This document shows, piece after piece, positions 25,630 through 33,680 of a stretch of 34,806 bases of DNA (position 1 is its first letter; each line of letters begins with the position of its first letter). Made by a program: the position numbers and the translations under genes. Below the pieces are notes generated by a model. The model made no database searches. It was not told the origin of the DNA and worked only from the letters and a program-made list of their open reading frames with translations. The stretch is from positions 1 through 34,806 of the forward strand of contig CAYJNO010000021.1 of NCBI GenBank assembly GCA_964371715.1. Reading direction: 5' to 3'. The DNA comes from CAYJNO01 sp964371715 (GTDB taxonomy: Bacteria > Bacillota_I > Bacilli_A > Erysipelotrichales > Erysipelotrichaceae).

Positions 25630-27053
25630 TATAGACATTCACCATTACTAGCTATTACTTGTTTATACCATTCAAATGATTTTTTCTTACTTCTTTTTAA
25701 TGTACCATTACCTTCATTATCACGATCAACATAGATGAATCCATAACGTTTTTTCATTTCTCCAGTACCAGCAGATACAAGATCGATACATCCCCATGAA
25801 GTATAGCCTAATAATTCAACTCCATCTAATTCAACAGCATTTTTTAATTCTTTTATATGTTGTCTCATATATTCGATACGATATTCATCATCAACATAGC
25901 CATTTTCATCTGGAGTATCTACTGCACCTAGTCCATTTTCAACAATAAACAAAGGTTTTTGATAACGATCATATAAATCATTTAATGTTATTCTTAGTCC
26001 TAATGGATCAATTTGCCATCCCCATTCACTAGCCTTTAAATATGGATTTTTAATTGATGCAAAGATATTTCCTGCAGTTTTCGATGTAACTTCTGGATCT
26101 GCACTTGCACATCTAGAAGCATAATAAGAGAATGAAATAAAGTCTACTGTGTTATTTGATAATAACTCTTTATCCCCTTCAACAAAAGGAATTTTTATAC
26201 CTTTTCTTTCAAGTTCTAATAAAGCGTATGCAGGATATTTACCACGTGATTGAACATCAATAAAGAAATAGTTTTCACGATTTTTATTTAATGTTTCCCA
26301 CACATCATTTGGATGACATGTATAAGGATAGACACTACCTGCTGCTAACATGCATCCTACTTTATTATCTGGATTAATTTCATGGGCAATTTTAGTAACT
26401 AATGCACTTGCCACTAATTCATGATGTGCAGCTGTATACATCGCTTGTTTTCTATCTTCGCCTTCTTCAAACACTAAACCTGCACCCATAAATGGAGCAT
26501 GCAATATCATATTAATTTCATTAAATGTTAACCAATAAGTTACTAAATCTTTATAGCGAGTAAATAGTACTCTACATAATTTTTCATAAAATCCTACTAG
26601 TTTTCTGTTTTTCCAACCACCATATTCTTTGATCATATGAATAGGACAATCAAAATGAGTAATTGTTACTAATGGCTCTATATTATATTTACGACATTCT
26701 TTAAATAAATTTTCATAAAATAATAAACCTGCCTCATTAGGATTTTCTTCATCTCCATTTGGAAATATTCTTGTCCAAGCAATACTTAAACGGTATACTT
26801 TAAATCCCATTTCAGCAAATAAAGCGATATCTTCTTTATAATTATGATACATATCTATTGATTCTTTTGCTGGATAAAAATAATTATCTTCGAAATCTAA
26901 CATTATTTTATCACCTTGTATTATAGGAAAACGATCTTTCCCAATTGGAACAACATCGACGTTGGCTAGTCCTCTTCCATCAACATTATATGCCCCTTCA
27001 CATTGGTTAGCAGCAGTTGCACCACCCCATAGAAAATTTTTTGGAAACTTCAT
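25629..27053 (-). CDS. GH1 6-phospho-beta-glucosidase (first of a tandem pair)
   Basis: A 474-residue cytoplasmic GH1 enzyme. It shares the frame FLWGGATAANQCEGAYN, acid/base Glu179 in WLTFNEIN, nucleophile Glu372 in FIVENGLG, and the C-terminal STGEMKKRYG and SKKKSFEWYK blocks of 6-phospho-beta-glucosidases with its downstream neighbour. It differs in the loop around residues 30-60 and 315-335, near where the aglycone should sit. AAGGAG lies about 10 nt before the ATG, and the gene begins 18 bp after the EIIBCA gene. Together with that permease it would convert imported beta-glucoside phosphates into glucose-6-phosphate and free sugar or aglycone. Confidence 0.92.
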   Translation of the reverse strand: MKFPKNFLWGGATAANQCEGAYNVDGRGLANVDVVPIGKDRFPIIQGDKIMLDFEDNYFYPAKESIDMYHNYKEDIALFAEMGFKVYRLSIAWTRIFPNGDEENPNEAGLLFYENLFKECRKYNIEPLVTITHFDCPIHMIKEYGGWKNRKLVGFYEKLCRVLFTRYKDLVTYWLTFNEINMILHAPFMGAGLVFEEGEDRKQAMYTAAHHELVASALVTKIAHEINPDNKVGCMLAAGSVYPYTCHPNDVWETLNKNRENYFFIDVQSRGKYPAYALLELERKGIKIPFVEGDKELLSNNTVDFISFSYYASRCASADPEVTSKTAGNIFASIKNPYLKASEWGWQIDPLGLRITLNDLYDRYQKPLFIVENGLGAVDTPDENGYVDDEYRIEYMRQHIKELKNAVELDGVELLGYTSWGCIDLVSAGTGEMKKRYGFIYVDRDNEGNGTLKRSKKKSFEWYKQVIASNGECL

Positions 27054-27071
27054 CTATTTCACACTCCTTCT

Positions 27072-28952
27072 TTATCCTAAGATAATTAATAATTCATCAT
27101 TTTTTTTGATTTGTTTTTCTTGTGATTCTACAATATCTAAATAATCATTAGAATTTGTGATAATAACAGGTGTAGTTAGCTCATAACCTGCCTTTTTTAT
27201 TTCATCAATATCAAATGATACTAGTAATTGTCCTTTTTTTATTTTATCACCTTGTTTTACATGTGACTCAAAATGTAACCCATCAAGTGATACTGTATCC
27301 ATACCAATGTGAATCAATAATTCAACTCCACTTTCTGATATCATACCTAATGCATGTTTTGTTGGAAATAAAACTGTTAATGTCCCATCAAATGGTGCAT
27401 ATACTTTTCCTTCGCTAGGGTTAATTGCAATACCTTTTCCAATTGCGCCTGTCGAAAATGCTTTATCCTTAATAAGATTTAGAGCTATAGCTTCACCAGC
27501 TATCGGAGAGTTAATAATTTGTTTATCCTTAACTAAAGTTTTATTTTCTTCTTTTACACTAACTACTTCAGTATCATTCCAGAAGAAGAATGTTAGTACA
27601 AAACCAACTATTGTCGCTATTGCAATAGCAATTAATGAAACATACATACCACTAGCGTCACCATTTGGATTAATATAGTTAACTACTCCAAAAATCCCAA
27701 GTCCTCCTGAAGTATATGTTAAAACATTAAAATACATCATGATACCACCACCAATAGCACCACCAATCATAGAATAAATAAATGGCCATTTTTTTGGTAA
27801 TGATAATCCATAAATCGCTGGCTCTGTAACTCCACAAATACCAGATATTACCGCTGCCGGTACTAATTCTTTTAGTTTTTTATCTTTAAGTTTAAAGTAC
27901 ATTGCTGCAACTGCTCCAGTTTGTGCAAAACTTGGTGCAAATGCTCCTACTAAAATACTACTTACTCCAGTAGTTGTAATTGCAATAATGTGTAATGGTA
28001 CAACACTCCAGTGTAATCCAAATATAACTAATATTTGCCATACAAGTCCTAAAATAATACCAAATAATAAAGGTGAAAAATTAATTAATGCTTCAAATCC
28101 TGATTGTAACCCAGATTGAAAAATTCCAATAATTGGTCCTATAACTAAAAAGCCAACTAGTAAAGATACTAATAATGTAAAGAACGGTACAAAAAATGTT
28201 TGAATAATTTCTGGTACAATCTTATAAGCCAATTTTTGAACATAACCTGCAAAAGCTACAATAAAGATTACTGGTAATACTGAACTTAGATAAGATTGGG
28301 CAACCCATGGAATCCCAAAAACTGTTGTATAAGCACTAAGACCAAACAAAGAATATGGAGCACTTTCAAATCCTGCTGATAATGCACCTGATTGAATAGT
28401 TGGATAACATAATGCTGCTCCAATCATTAATCCTGTCATTGGCTTTACATTAAACTTTTTACTTGCAGTATAACCTACAACAATTGGCATGAAATTAAAG
28501 ATTGAATCGCCTATTGCATTAACCATAATATAAAAACCATCAGTTGCTGCATATAAACCAAAGAATACAAATAATGCATTCATTCCTTTTAACATACCAC
28601 ATGCACACATTACACCTAAAATAGGTTGGAATATTCCACTTAAAATATCTAATAAACGATCAAATAAATTCCCTGATGCTGCACTTGATGAAGAATCTTG
28701 GCTAATAGCTGCAATTGATACTACATCTTCATAAACCTTAGGAACATGATTTCCAATAACAACTTGATATTGTCCACCACTTTTCATAACAGTTACTACA
28801 CCATCCATGTTTTTTAAGACATCATCATTAGCTTTAGATTCATCTTTTAATTTAAATCTAAGTCTTGTTACACAATGTGTTAAACCATTAATATTATCCT
28901 TTCCACCTACATTTTTTACTATTTCTTTTGCTAATGCTTCATATTTACTCAT
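27072..28952 (-). CDS. bglP: Beta-glucoside PTS EIIBCA
   Basis: A 626-residue PTS permease of the beta-glucoside type. EIIB at 1-90 carries phospho-Cys27 in LTHCVTRLRFKLKD; EIIC at about 105-460 is membrane-embedded with GLHWSVVPLHIIAITTTG; EIIA at about 480-605 has phospho-His548 in VELLIHIGMDTVSLDG. Domain order is that of BglP/BglF. It is followed by two GH1 phospho-glucosidases and preceded by an esterase, HAD phosphatase and LicT-type antiterminator. PTS EIIs of this class also phosphorylate the PRD domains of their antiterminator, holding it inactive when no substrate is transported. An AGGAGG site precedes the ATG; a RAT-like RNA element lies about 30-60 nt upstream. Exact sugar (cellobiose, salicin, arbutin, others) unknown. 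Confidence 0.9.
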   Translation of the reverse strand: MSKYEALAKEIVKNVGGKDNINGLTHCVTRLRFKLKDESKANDDVLKNMDGVVTVMKSGGQYQVVIGNHVPKVYEDVVSIAAISQDSSSSAASGNLFDRLLDILSGIFQPILGVMCACGMLKGMNALFVFFGLYAATDGFYIMVNAIGDSIFNFMPIVVGYTASKKFNVKPMTGLMIGAALCYPTIQSGALSAGFESAPYSLFGLSAYTTVFGIPWVAQSYLSSVLPVIFIVAFAGYVQKLAYKIVPEIIQTFFVPFFTLLVSLLVGFLVIGPIIGIFQSGLQSGFEALINFSPLLFGIILGLVWQILVIFGLHWSVVPLHIIAITTTGVSSILVGAFAPSFAQTGAVAAMYFKLKDKKLKELVPAAVISGICGVTEPAIYGLSLPKKWPFIYSMIGGAIGGGIMMYFNVLTYTSGGLGIFGVVNYINPNGDASGMYVSLIAIAIATIVGFVLTFFFWNDTEVVSVKEENKTLVKDKQIINSPIAGEAIALNLIKDKAFSTGAIGKGIAINPSEGKVYAPFDGTLTVLFPTKHALGMISESGVELLIHIGMDTVSLDGLHFESHVKQGDKIKKGQLLVSFDIDEIKKAGYELTTPVIITNSNDYLDIVESQEKQIKKNDELLIILG

Positions 28953-28973
28953 TTTGTTTTCCTCCTTATAAAT

Positions 28974-29022
28974 GAAATATGAAGTTTGGCCAACTTAATG
29001 TCACCACCTATTTATATTTAAA
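28974..29022 (-). repeat. RAT-like repeat A between esterase and PTS genes
   Basis: Near-identical to the element at 30746-30792 (mismatches at only a few positions plus a 2-nt gap). On the minus strand the 27-nt core (29009 to 28983) begins AGGTGGTGAC and ends GGCCAAACT. Compared with the canonical RAT at 32546-32573 it keeps GUGA, GC-AAAC and their spacing within one nt, and the outermost pair is A-U in place of G-C. No terminator overlaps it. Just upstream a small AAGTG-GTAA-CACTT hairpin sits at 29020-29033. Confidence 0.55.
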
Positions 29023-29041
29023 GTGTTACCACTTAAATAAA

Positions 29042-30718
29042 CTAATTAAAATATTCATCTAGTTGTTGACTAAACCAACGACCATTTAATACATTATTTA
29101 ATACACTTAACTTTTCTTCTTCTGTAATACTTTGATCTTCTTCAATTGCCTTAATCACTTCACTATAATTTATTCTTTCATTTACCATTTCTACGATAAT
29201 ACCATTTTCATCGATATCAAAAACCATTTGATTATTACTATTAGGGTCTGTAGAATAATTTTCCCATACAACTAAATCTTCACCATTTGGATCACCATTC
29301 CAGATAAAATTTTTAATGTATTGCATAAAAACATCTGTTAATTCATTTACATTATCTGATGTAAAATCATTTTGAAACATTGAAGAGAACCCAGTTGTTT
29401 TTCCTGTTAAAAATGGAATAAACACACCATGGAATGCTCCAAAAGAATTTAGCTCTTTTGAAACAACATTTGTATTTGTACCATACTCTATATCTGCTAG
29501 ATAGATAGCTGAGTCATAATAGTCGTACATTTTATTGGCTGATTCTTCTGCATTAAATAATTCATATAATTGATTACCATAATTTAGTGCAAAAGCTAAT
29601 TCTTCATTTAGGCTACCATCTTCATTATTATTAAAATAAGTATCAAATGTACCAAATAATGAAAATTCACTAGAGCTTGTTAGCATAAGTAAAGGTACAT
29701 CATTATAATCTTCGGTATTAAAGCCTTCAGTTGGTAATATAACCCCATCTGTTATTAAATGTGGAAATACTTCCATTCTAATTGATGCATTTGCCATTAA
29801 TGTTGCGATACGCTCATCTGATAATGAGTATAAGTATTCTTTTACCTCTTCATTATCTTCTAATAACCAAGCTATAGCTTCTTCTTGAGTTTCTTTTATT
29901 TGATCTTCTATTACTAATGTAGCAAATGCTTCAGCATTTGTCTGCATTGCAAGTTGTGGATCTGTAACAGTCATTCCCCCACTTAATGAAATTGCTTTAT
30001 CAAATTTATCCTCAAAAATTGGTGATATCAGCATGGCCATAACATCACGCCCTCCAGCTGAAAAACCAGAAATTGTAATATTATTTTCATCTCCTCCAAA
30101 GTTTGAAATATTTTCATTTATCCAATCCAGTGATTTTGCGATATCAAGTAAGGTAAAATTTCCTGAATCTTCATATTCATCACCTGTTTTAAGTGATGGT
30201 AGATTAATAAACCCTAGTGCTCCTAAACGATAATTTATACTAACTACAATAGAATTTGTCTCTACTGATAAAATGCTAGCATCAATTTCAGTACTTGTAC
30301 CTGTTTGATTATTGCCTCCATGAATAAATAATAATACTGGTAAATTATCTTCATTATTATTTGGACGTGTAATATTTAAGTTTAAGCAATCTTCACTACC
30401 TATTATTTCATTTGCGGATACTTGTGTTGCGACTTCAGCTTCAATTGTTGCATCAAATGTCCCTTCCCACTTATCTGGATCTTCAGGGGCTTTCCACCTT
30501 AAATCATCAACTGGTGCTTTGGCATAGGGAATACCTTGATAAACTAAAACATCATCTACTAGCATCCCTTCTAATAATCCTTGTTCTACTTCAACTAATG
30601 TAGAGCTTTCATACAAATCCTCTTTATTGAGTGTTGATTCTCCTTCACCTTGTGTAGTTGCATTTGAAGTGCAACCAACTAAACATAATGTAACAATTAA
30701 CAAAATAAGTTTTTTCAT
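29042..30718 (-). CDS. Secreted type-B carboxylesterase lipoprotein in the beta-glucoside operon
   Basis: A 558-residue lipoprotein of the carboxylesterase type-B / p-nitrobenzyl esterase family (alpha/beta hydrolase). Signal peptide with lipobox LVGC and lipidated Cys16. Family blocks: VYQGIPYAKAPVDDLRWKAP, SEDCLNLNI, oxyanion motif FIHGGN, nucleophile Ser220 in GFSAGG (most members have GESAGG), candidate acid Glu351 in SSSEFSLFG, and His430 in GAFHGVFIPF. I use the ATG at 30718, six bases after GGAGG; the ATG at 30730 overlaps that site. It lies within the antiterminator-led operon and is preceded by a RAT-like element. The likely role is to strip acyl groups from plant glucosides outside the cell before PTS uptake. 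That role is inferred; the catalytic assignment is firm. Confidence 0.88.
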   Translation of the reverse strand: MKKLILLIVTLCLVGCTSNATTQGEGESTLNKEDLYESSTLVEVEQGLLEGMLVDDVLVYQGIPYAKAPVDDLRWKAPEDPDKWEGTFDATIEAEVATQVSANEIIGSEDCLNLNITRPNNNEDNLPVLLFIHGGNNQTGTSTEIDASILSVETNSIVVSINYRLGALGFINLPSLKTGDEYEDSGNFTLLDIAKSLDWINENISNFGGDENNITISGFSAGGRDVMAMLISPIFEDKFDKAISLSGGMTVTDPQLAMQTNAEAFATLVIEDQIKETQEEAIAWLLEDNEEVKEYLYSLSDERIATLMANASIRMEVFPHLITDGVILPTEGFNTEDYNDVPLLMLTSSSEFSLFGTFDTYFNNNEDGSLNEELAFALNYGNQLYELFNAEESANKMYDYYDSAIYLADIEYGTNTNVVSKELNSFGAFHGVFIPFLTGKTTGFSSMFQNDFTSDNVNELTDVFMQYIKNFIWNGDPNGEDLVVWENYSTDPNSNNQMVFDIDENGIIVEMVNERINYSEVIKAIEEDQSITEEEKLSVLNNVLNGRWFSQQLDEYFN

Positions 30719-30745
30719 TTTTTCCTCCATCTTTCTTTTGTTATC

Positions 30746-30792
30746 GAAATTTGAAGTTTGGCCAACTGAATGTCACCATCTTTGTATTTAAA
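30746..30792 (-). repeat. RAT-like repeat B between HAD phosphatase and esterase genes
   Basis: Partner of the repeat at 28974-29022. On the minus strand the core runs from 30781 to 30755, beginning AGATGGTGAC and ending GGCCAAACT. In its first nine bases it matches the canonical RAT at seven (AGATGGTGA against GGATAGTGA), and GCCAAAC matches GCTAAAC at six of seven. A-U replaces the outer G-C pair. The ribosome site of the esterase follows after about 25 nt; no terminator is visible. Confidence 0.55.
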
Positions 30793-30803
30793 CTAGTATT
30801 CTA

Positions 30804-31643
30804 CTAGATAAACCCATATTTTATAAATGATTTATATATTCCATCTTTATCATTATCATCTGTAACATCATCAGCTATGTTTTTTAGTTTTTCACATGCA
30901 TTTCCCATTGCAATTGATAAATTACAGTACTCAAACATTTCTATATCATTATAACTATCTCCAAAAGCTACAGTATTATATTTTTCTATATTAATATGCT
31001 TCAATAGCTTTTCTATTGCTATTGCTTTATTTGTATTTTTTATAAGAATTTCTCCACTATTTTTACCAAAACTGGGCACAGTACATGGTATAACATTAGA
31101 TATCGATGATAATATATTATATATGTGATCAAATGTCGTTTTCTTATTATCTAGAAAACATATCTTATTTACATTTTCTGGATATTTATTCTTTGACTTC
31201 TTCATAACTGATAAAAAAGGGTGTGGGCTATCATTTGTAAGCTTTTCTAATAAGAGCGTATCATCTTCTTTATAAATAATTTTTTGTAGCTCTTTATAAC
31301 AATTTCCTCCATCAAATATTCCATCATTTGTTTCTAAATAGTATGGTATTTGATTCATTTGCAAGAAATCAATTATTATTTTCAACACTTCACTTGAAAA
31401 GTGATTTTCAAATAACACATCATTTTTCACTTCACAAAAGCCTCCTGCTGCACCAATTATTCCATCAATACCTATATCAAGAATACTCTCATAAATTTCA
31501 GGTTTAGATCTTCCTGTACATAAATATACTTGATGACCTTTTTCTCTAGCAAGTCTGATAGCCTTTATAGCTGATGATGGAATAGTTTGTGTATCATTTA
31601 TCACAAGTGTTCCATCAATATCAATAAAAATAATCTTATTCAT
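30804..31643 (-). CDS. HAD-IIB (Cof-type) phosphatase in the beta-glucoside operon
   Basis: A 279-residue cytoplasmic HAD hydrolase of the Cof/YidA type. Motif I FIDIDGTLV with catalytic Asp8 and Asp10, motif II in VYLCTGRSKPE, a large type C2 cap in the middle (about 85-195), and motif IV FGDSYNDIEMFEYC with IAMGNA near the C-terminus. These enzymes dephosphorylate sugar phosphates and similar small molecules. Start at the ATG at 31643, overlapping the last 8 bp of the antiterminator gene (ATGAATAA), so translation is coupled; a longer frame from 31664 lacks a ribosome site. In the operon it may recycle phosphosugars or phosphorylated aglycones that are not broken down. Substrate unknown. 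Confidence 0.88.
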   Translation of the reverse strand: MNKIIFIDIDGTLVINDTQTIPSSAIKAIRLAREKGHQVYLCTGRSKPEIYESILDIGIDGIIGAAGGFCEVKNDVLFENHFSSEVLKIIIDFLQMNQIPYYLETNDGIFDGGNCYKELQKIIYKEDDTLLLEKLTNDSPHPFLSVMKKSKNKYPENVNKICFLDNKKTTFDHIYNILSSISNVIPCTVPSFGKNSGEILIKNTNKAIAIEKLLKHINIEKYNTVAFGDSYNDIEMFEYCNLSIAMGNACEKLKNIADDVTDDNDKDGIYKSFIKYGFI

Positions 31644-32484
31644 TAGTATCACTTTTATAGACAACTCTTTGAATATGTATTGTTAAATAAAGTTGTTCTT
31701 CATTAGATAAGTTATAGTCATATTTTTCATTTACAAACTTTGTAATTTTAGATACACATAGATATGCACTATTATATTTTTTCTTTATTACATCAAGTAA
31801 ATCATCTTCTTGATTTCCTTCATATGTTTTTTTATGAATTAATCTTTGTGAAAAGAATTTTAAATGAGAGATAAAACGATAGTAATAAACAGATTCTTCA
31901 TTAAAAGTGATATTAAAACTATATTTTACTATATTAGATATATCCTGTATTAGTTGTGTTATTTCAACCATATCTTCAATTTTTTCATCCATTTGAGCAT
32001 TCACAAAATGTAAAGCAATAAATCCAGCCTCATCATCAGGTAGTTTAACATTAGTTTGTTCTTCAATAATTTCTAATGCTTTTCTTCCTACTTTAAATTC
32101 TTCAGGATAAAATCTTTTAATCTCCCATAGCAGTGCATTTTTTACTACTATGCCATCTTTAAATCGGACTATAGATGAATATATATGATCGACAATAGAG
32201 ATATAGATTGAATCGTTTAGTTTTCTACCTAACCATGTTTTACTTCTGGTAATTATCTCTTCTGACAATTCTACATACTCAATCGGAATATCTCTGAGTA
32301 ATTCTTGAAAGTTTGAGCTAATTTCCTTATTTGACATATAGAATGTTTTATCAACTAGATTATTATCAATTATATCTCCTACCTTTTTTTTAAATGCAAG
32401 TCCACATCCCATTACAATTTTTTCATTTCCTTTGTCATCAAATGTTACAATAACATTATTGTTTAAAATCTTATGAATTTTCAC
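31636..32484 (-). CDS. licT: BglG/LicT-family transcriptional antiterminator
   Basis: A 282-residue RNA-binding antiterminator. Residues 1-56 are the CAT RNA-binding domain (MKIHKILNNNVIVTFDDKGN, then MGCGLAFKKKVGD). Two PRD domains follow, with all four regulatory histidines at the LicT positions: His100 and His159 in PRD1, His207 and His270 in PRD2. In LicT, HPr phosphorylates PRD2 to activate and EIIB/HPr act on PRD1 to inactivate. Start is GTG at 32484 after AGGGGGA. The leader in front of it holds a RAT and terminator, so it should regulate its own operon (genes 24181-32484). It overlaps the HAD gene by 8 bp. The symbol is by analogy; bglG is equally apt. Confidence 0.93.
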   Translation of the reverse strand: MKIHKILNNNVIVTFDDKGNEKIVMGCGLAFKKKVGDIIDNNLVDKTFYMSNKEISSNFQELLRDIPIEYVELSEEIITRSKTWLGRKLNDSIYISIVDHIYSSIVRFKDGIVVKNALLWEIKRFYPEEFKVGRKALEIIEEQTNVKLPDDEAGFIALHFVNAQMDEKIEDMVEITQLIQDISNIVKYSFNITFNEESVYYYRFISHLKFFSQRLIHKKTYEGNQEDDLLDVIKKKYNSAYLCVSKITKFVNEKYDYNLSNEEQLYLTIHIQRVVYKSDTNE

Positions 32485-32500
32485 CTAAATTCCCCCTACT

Positions 32501-32549
32501 CAAATAAAAAAACCTACATAAAAATAACTTAAATTTTTTTATGCAGGTT
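32501..32549 (-). terminator. Rho-independent terminator of the antiterminator leader
   Basis: On the minus strand AACCTGCATAAAAA (5' arm, 32549-32536) pairs with TTTTTATGTAGGTT (3' arm, 32524-32511) with one G-U, followed by a T run (32506-32512). Its 5' arm shares AAACC with the 3' half of the RAT, so the two structures exclude each other: classical LicT-type control. Confidence 0.85.
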
Positions 32550-32573
32550 TAGCTTGCTATGCAATCACTATCC
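32546..32573 (-). promoter_or_regulatory. RAT (ribonucleic antiterminator) element
   Basis: On the minus strand the 28-nt element starts GGATAGTGATTGC and ends GCAAGCTAAACC. It follows the BglG/LicT RAT pattern: outer GG/CC pairs, conserved GT-A, hairpin TTGC-ATA-GCAA, and GC-AAACC. It overlaps the downstream terminator. Binding of the antiterminator encoded just below would stabilise it and allow transcription. Confidence 0.85.
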
Positions 32574-32586
32574 AATTTATGTAAAA

Positions 32587-32624
32587 ATATTATCATACTA
32601 TGCATTTTTGCGCAAGCGGTTTCA
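32587..32624 (-). promoter_or_regulatory. Promoter of the beta-glucoside operon with an overlapping cre box
   Basis: Minus strand TTGCGC (-35, 32610-32615), with GATAAT (32589-32594, 15-nt spacer) or TAATAT (32587-32592, 17-nt spacer) as -10. TGAAACCGCTTGCG (32611-32624) overlaps the -35 and fits the cre consensus closely, so catabolite repression by CcpA is expected above the RAT control. Confidence 0.65.
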
Positions 32625-32625
32625 T

Positions 32626-32669
32626 TAAAAAAATAGAACAAGTTCCATTTTTTTAATAGTAACTTGTTC
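32626..32669 (-). terminator. Terminator of the YtrA-type ABC gene cluster
   Basis: GAACAAGTT (32636-32644) and AACTTGTTC (32661-32669) form a 9-bp stem with a 16-nt loop; on the minus strand TATTTTTTT follows (32627-32635). It separates the ABC cassette from the beta-glucoside promoter. The 180 bp between it and the permease gene hold no other clear feature except a GTACTAT/ATAGTAC inverted repeat (32765-32771 and 32798-32804). Confidence 0.65.
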
Positions 32670-32846
32670 ATATCTTTATTATCTTTACTTTAAACTACGT
32701 AATTTTTATTAATCGATAATATATTAATCATTATTTCACTCAAAACTTTATGGTAAAGTCAATTGTACTATGTTCTACACTAAATTGAAATCATTCTATA
32801 GTACTTGTATCAATAACTAATAAATCATCTATAGCTTGTTAGTATT

Positions 32847-33680
32847 TTACATTATATTCAATCTTTTATTAATTAGATAAGTAGTAATACCATACATTAT
32901 CACAACTAATATCAAGTTATATAGTATGACAAAGCTATCAAATTCTATACCGATAGCAGTAAATACTACAAGTAATATTACAGCAATGAAAATTGATAAT
33001 CCACTATTCTTTTTAAACTGATTTTCTATGGCTATTGAAGTATATATAATTAAGATAAAGATACCTACTTCAATTGTTGTTTGCACAAATTCATAAATAG
33101 TACTTAATATATTCATACCTGTTACATCGACAACTGATAAATCATTTTGGAAGATGTTTACAAAAAGTCCCATTAAATGAATTTTTCCAGTCAAAATAAA
33201 TGACAATACAACTCCCATAAATATAAAGTATGCTAACCATATAATTAATATAGTGAAAGTTATTAATGTATCAGCTATTAATTTACTTAACACTAAAGTA
33301 TTAGTATTAGCTGGAATACTATGTGTTAAGTATGCAAGGTTACCATATATTTCTTTATTAAACTTTGTACCACAGCTAGTTACAATTGAAATAAATATTG
33401 CTATAGTACTTAATATAGTTGCTGTTAGTGTTAAAACAAATATGATTGATGAAACTAACACTATTTTATTTTCTGTATTTAAATTATCTGAGTTTAAATT
33501 AACTTCAATTAATGATAGATCATTGGCATTTAGAACAATTATTTCATTTAAGTCTCCATAACTGTTTATAACTATTGCCGATATAACAATTATCACAAAA
33601 GCTACCCCTAAAAAAATCAAAGATTTATTAAGATCTTTAATATGGTTTTTTAAGTTGTACTTAATTAATTTTAATAACAT
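32847..33680 (-). CDS. ABC-2-type membrane protein of a YtrA-controlled transporter
   Basis: A 277-residue membrane protein with about six hydrophobic segments. The first (about 21-43, IFLGVAFVIIVISAIVINSY) follows a basic N-terminus. An outside loop follows, then segments near 78-100, 135-165, 200-220, 230-248 and 250-270. Sequence detail does not identify a named family, but gene order (GntR, ATPase, membrane protein) and topology fit the ABC-2 partners found in YtrA-type operons. Its start overlaps the ATPase gene by 10 bp, so the two are made together. The substrate is unknown; family members are linked to cell-envelope antibiotics or peptides, which is only a suggestion here. Confidence 0.75.
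   Translation of the reverse strand: MLLKLIKYNLKNHIKDLNKSLIFLGVAFVIIVISAIVINSYGDLNEIIVLNANDLSLIEVNLNSDNLNTENKIVLVSSIIFVLTLTATILSTIAIFISIVTSCGTKFNKEIYGNLAYLTHSIPANTNTLVLSKLIADTLITFTILIIWLAYFIFMGVVLSFILTGKIHLMGLFVNIFQNDLSVVDVTGMNILSTIYEFVQTTIEVGIFILIIYTSIAIENQFKKNSGLSIFIAVILLVVFTAIGIEFDSFVILYNLILVVIMYGITTYLINKRLNIM

Noticed and set aside
32765..32804. GTACTAT and ATAGTAC inverted repeat 24-26 nt apart as a mobile element end
   Set aside because: Seven-base arms with a long loop, no target duplication and no transposase nearby. Could be a weak hairpin; no support for mobility.
32785..32837. Minus-strand stretch reading DDLLVIDTSTIE, stop, FQFSVEHSTIDFTIKF, as a possible decayed gene or a TGA-as-tryptophan frame
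   Set aside because: Too short and interrupted by stops. All neighbouring genes use TGG for tryptophan and need no TGA readthrough. Probably chance or an unrecognisable remnant.
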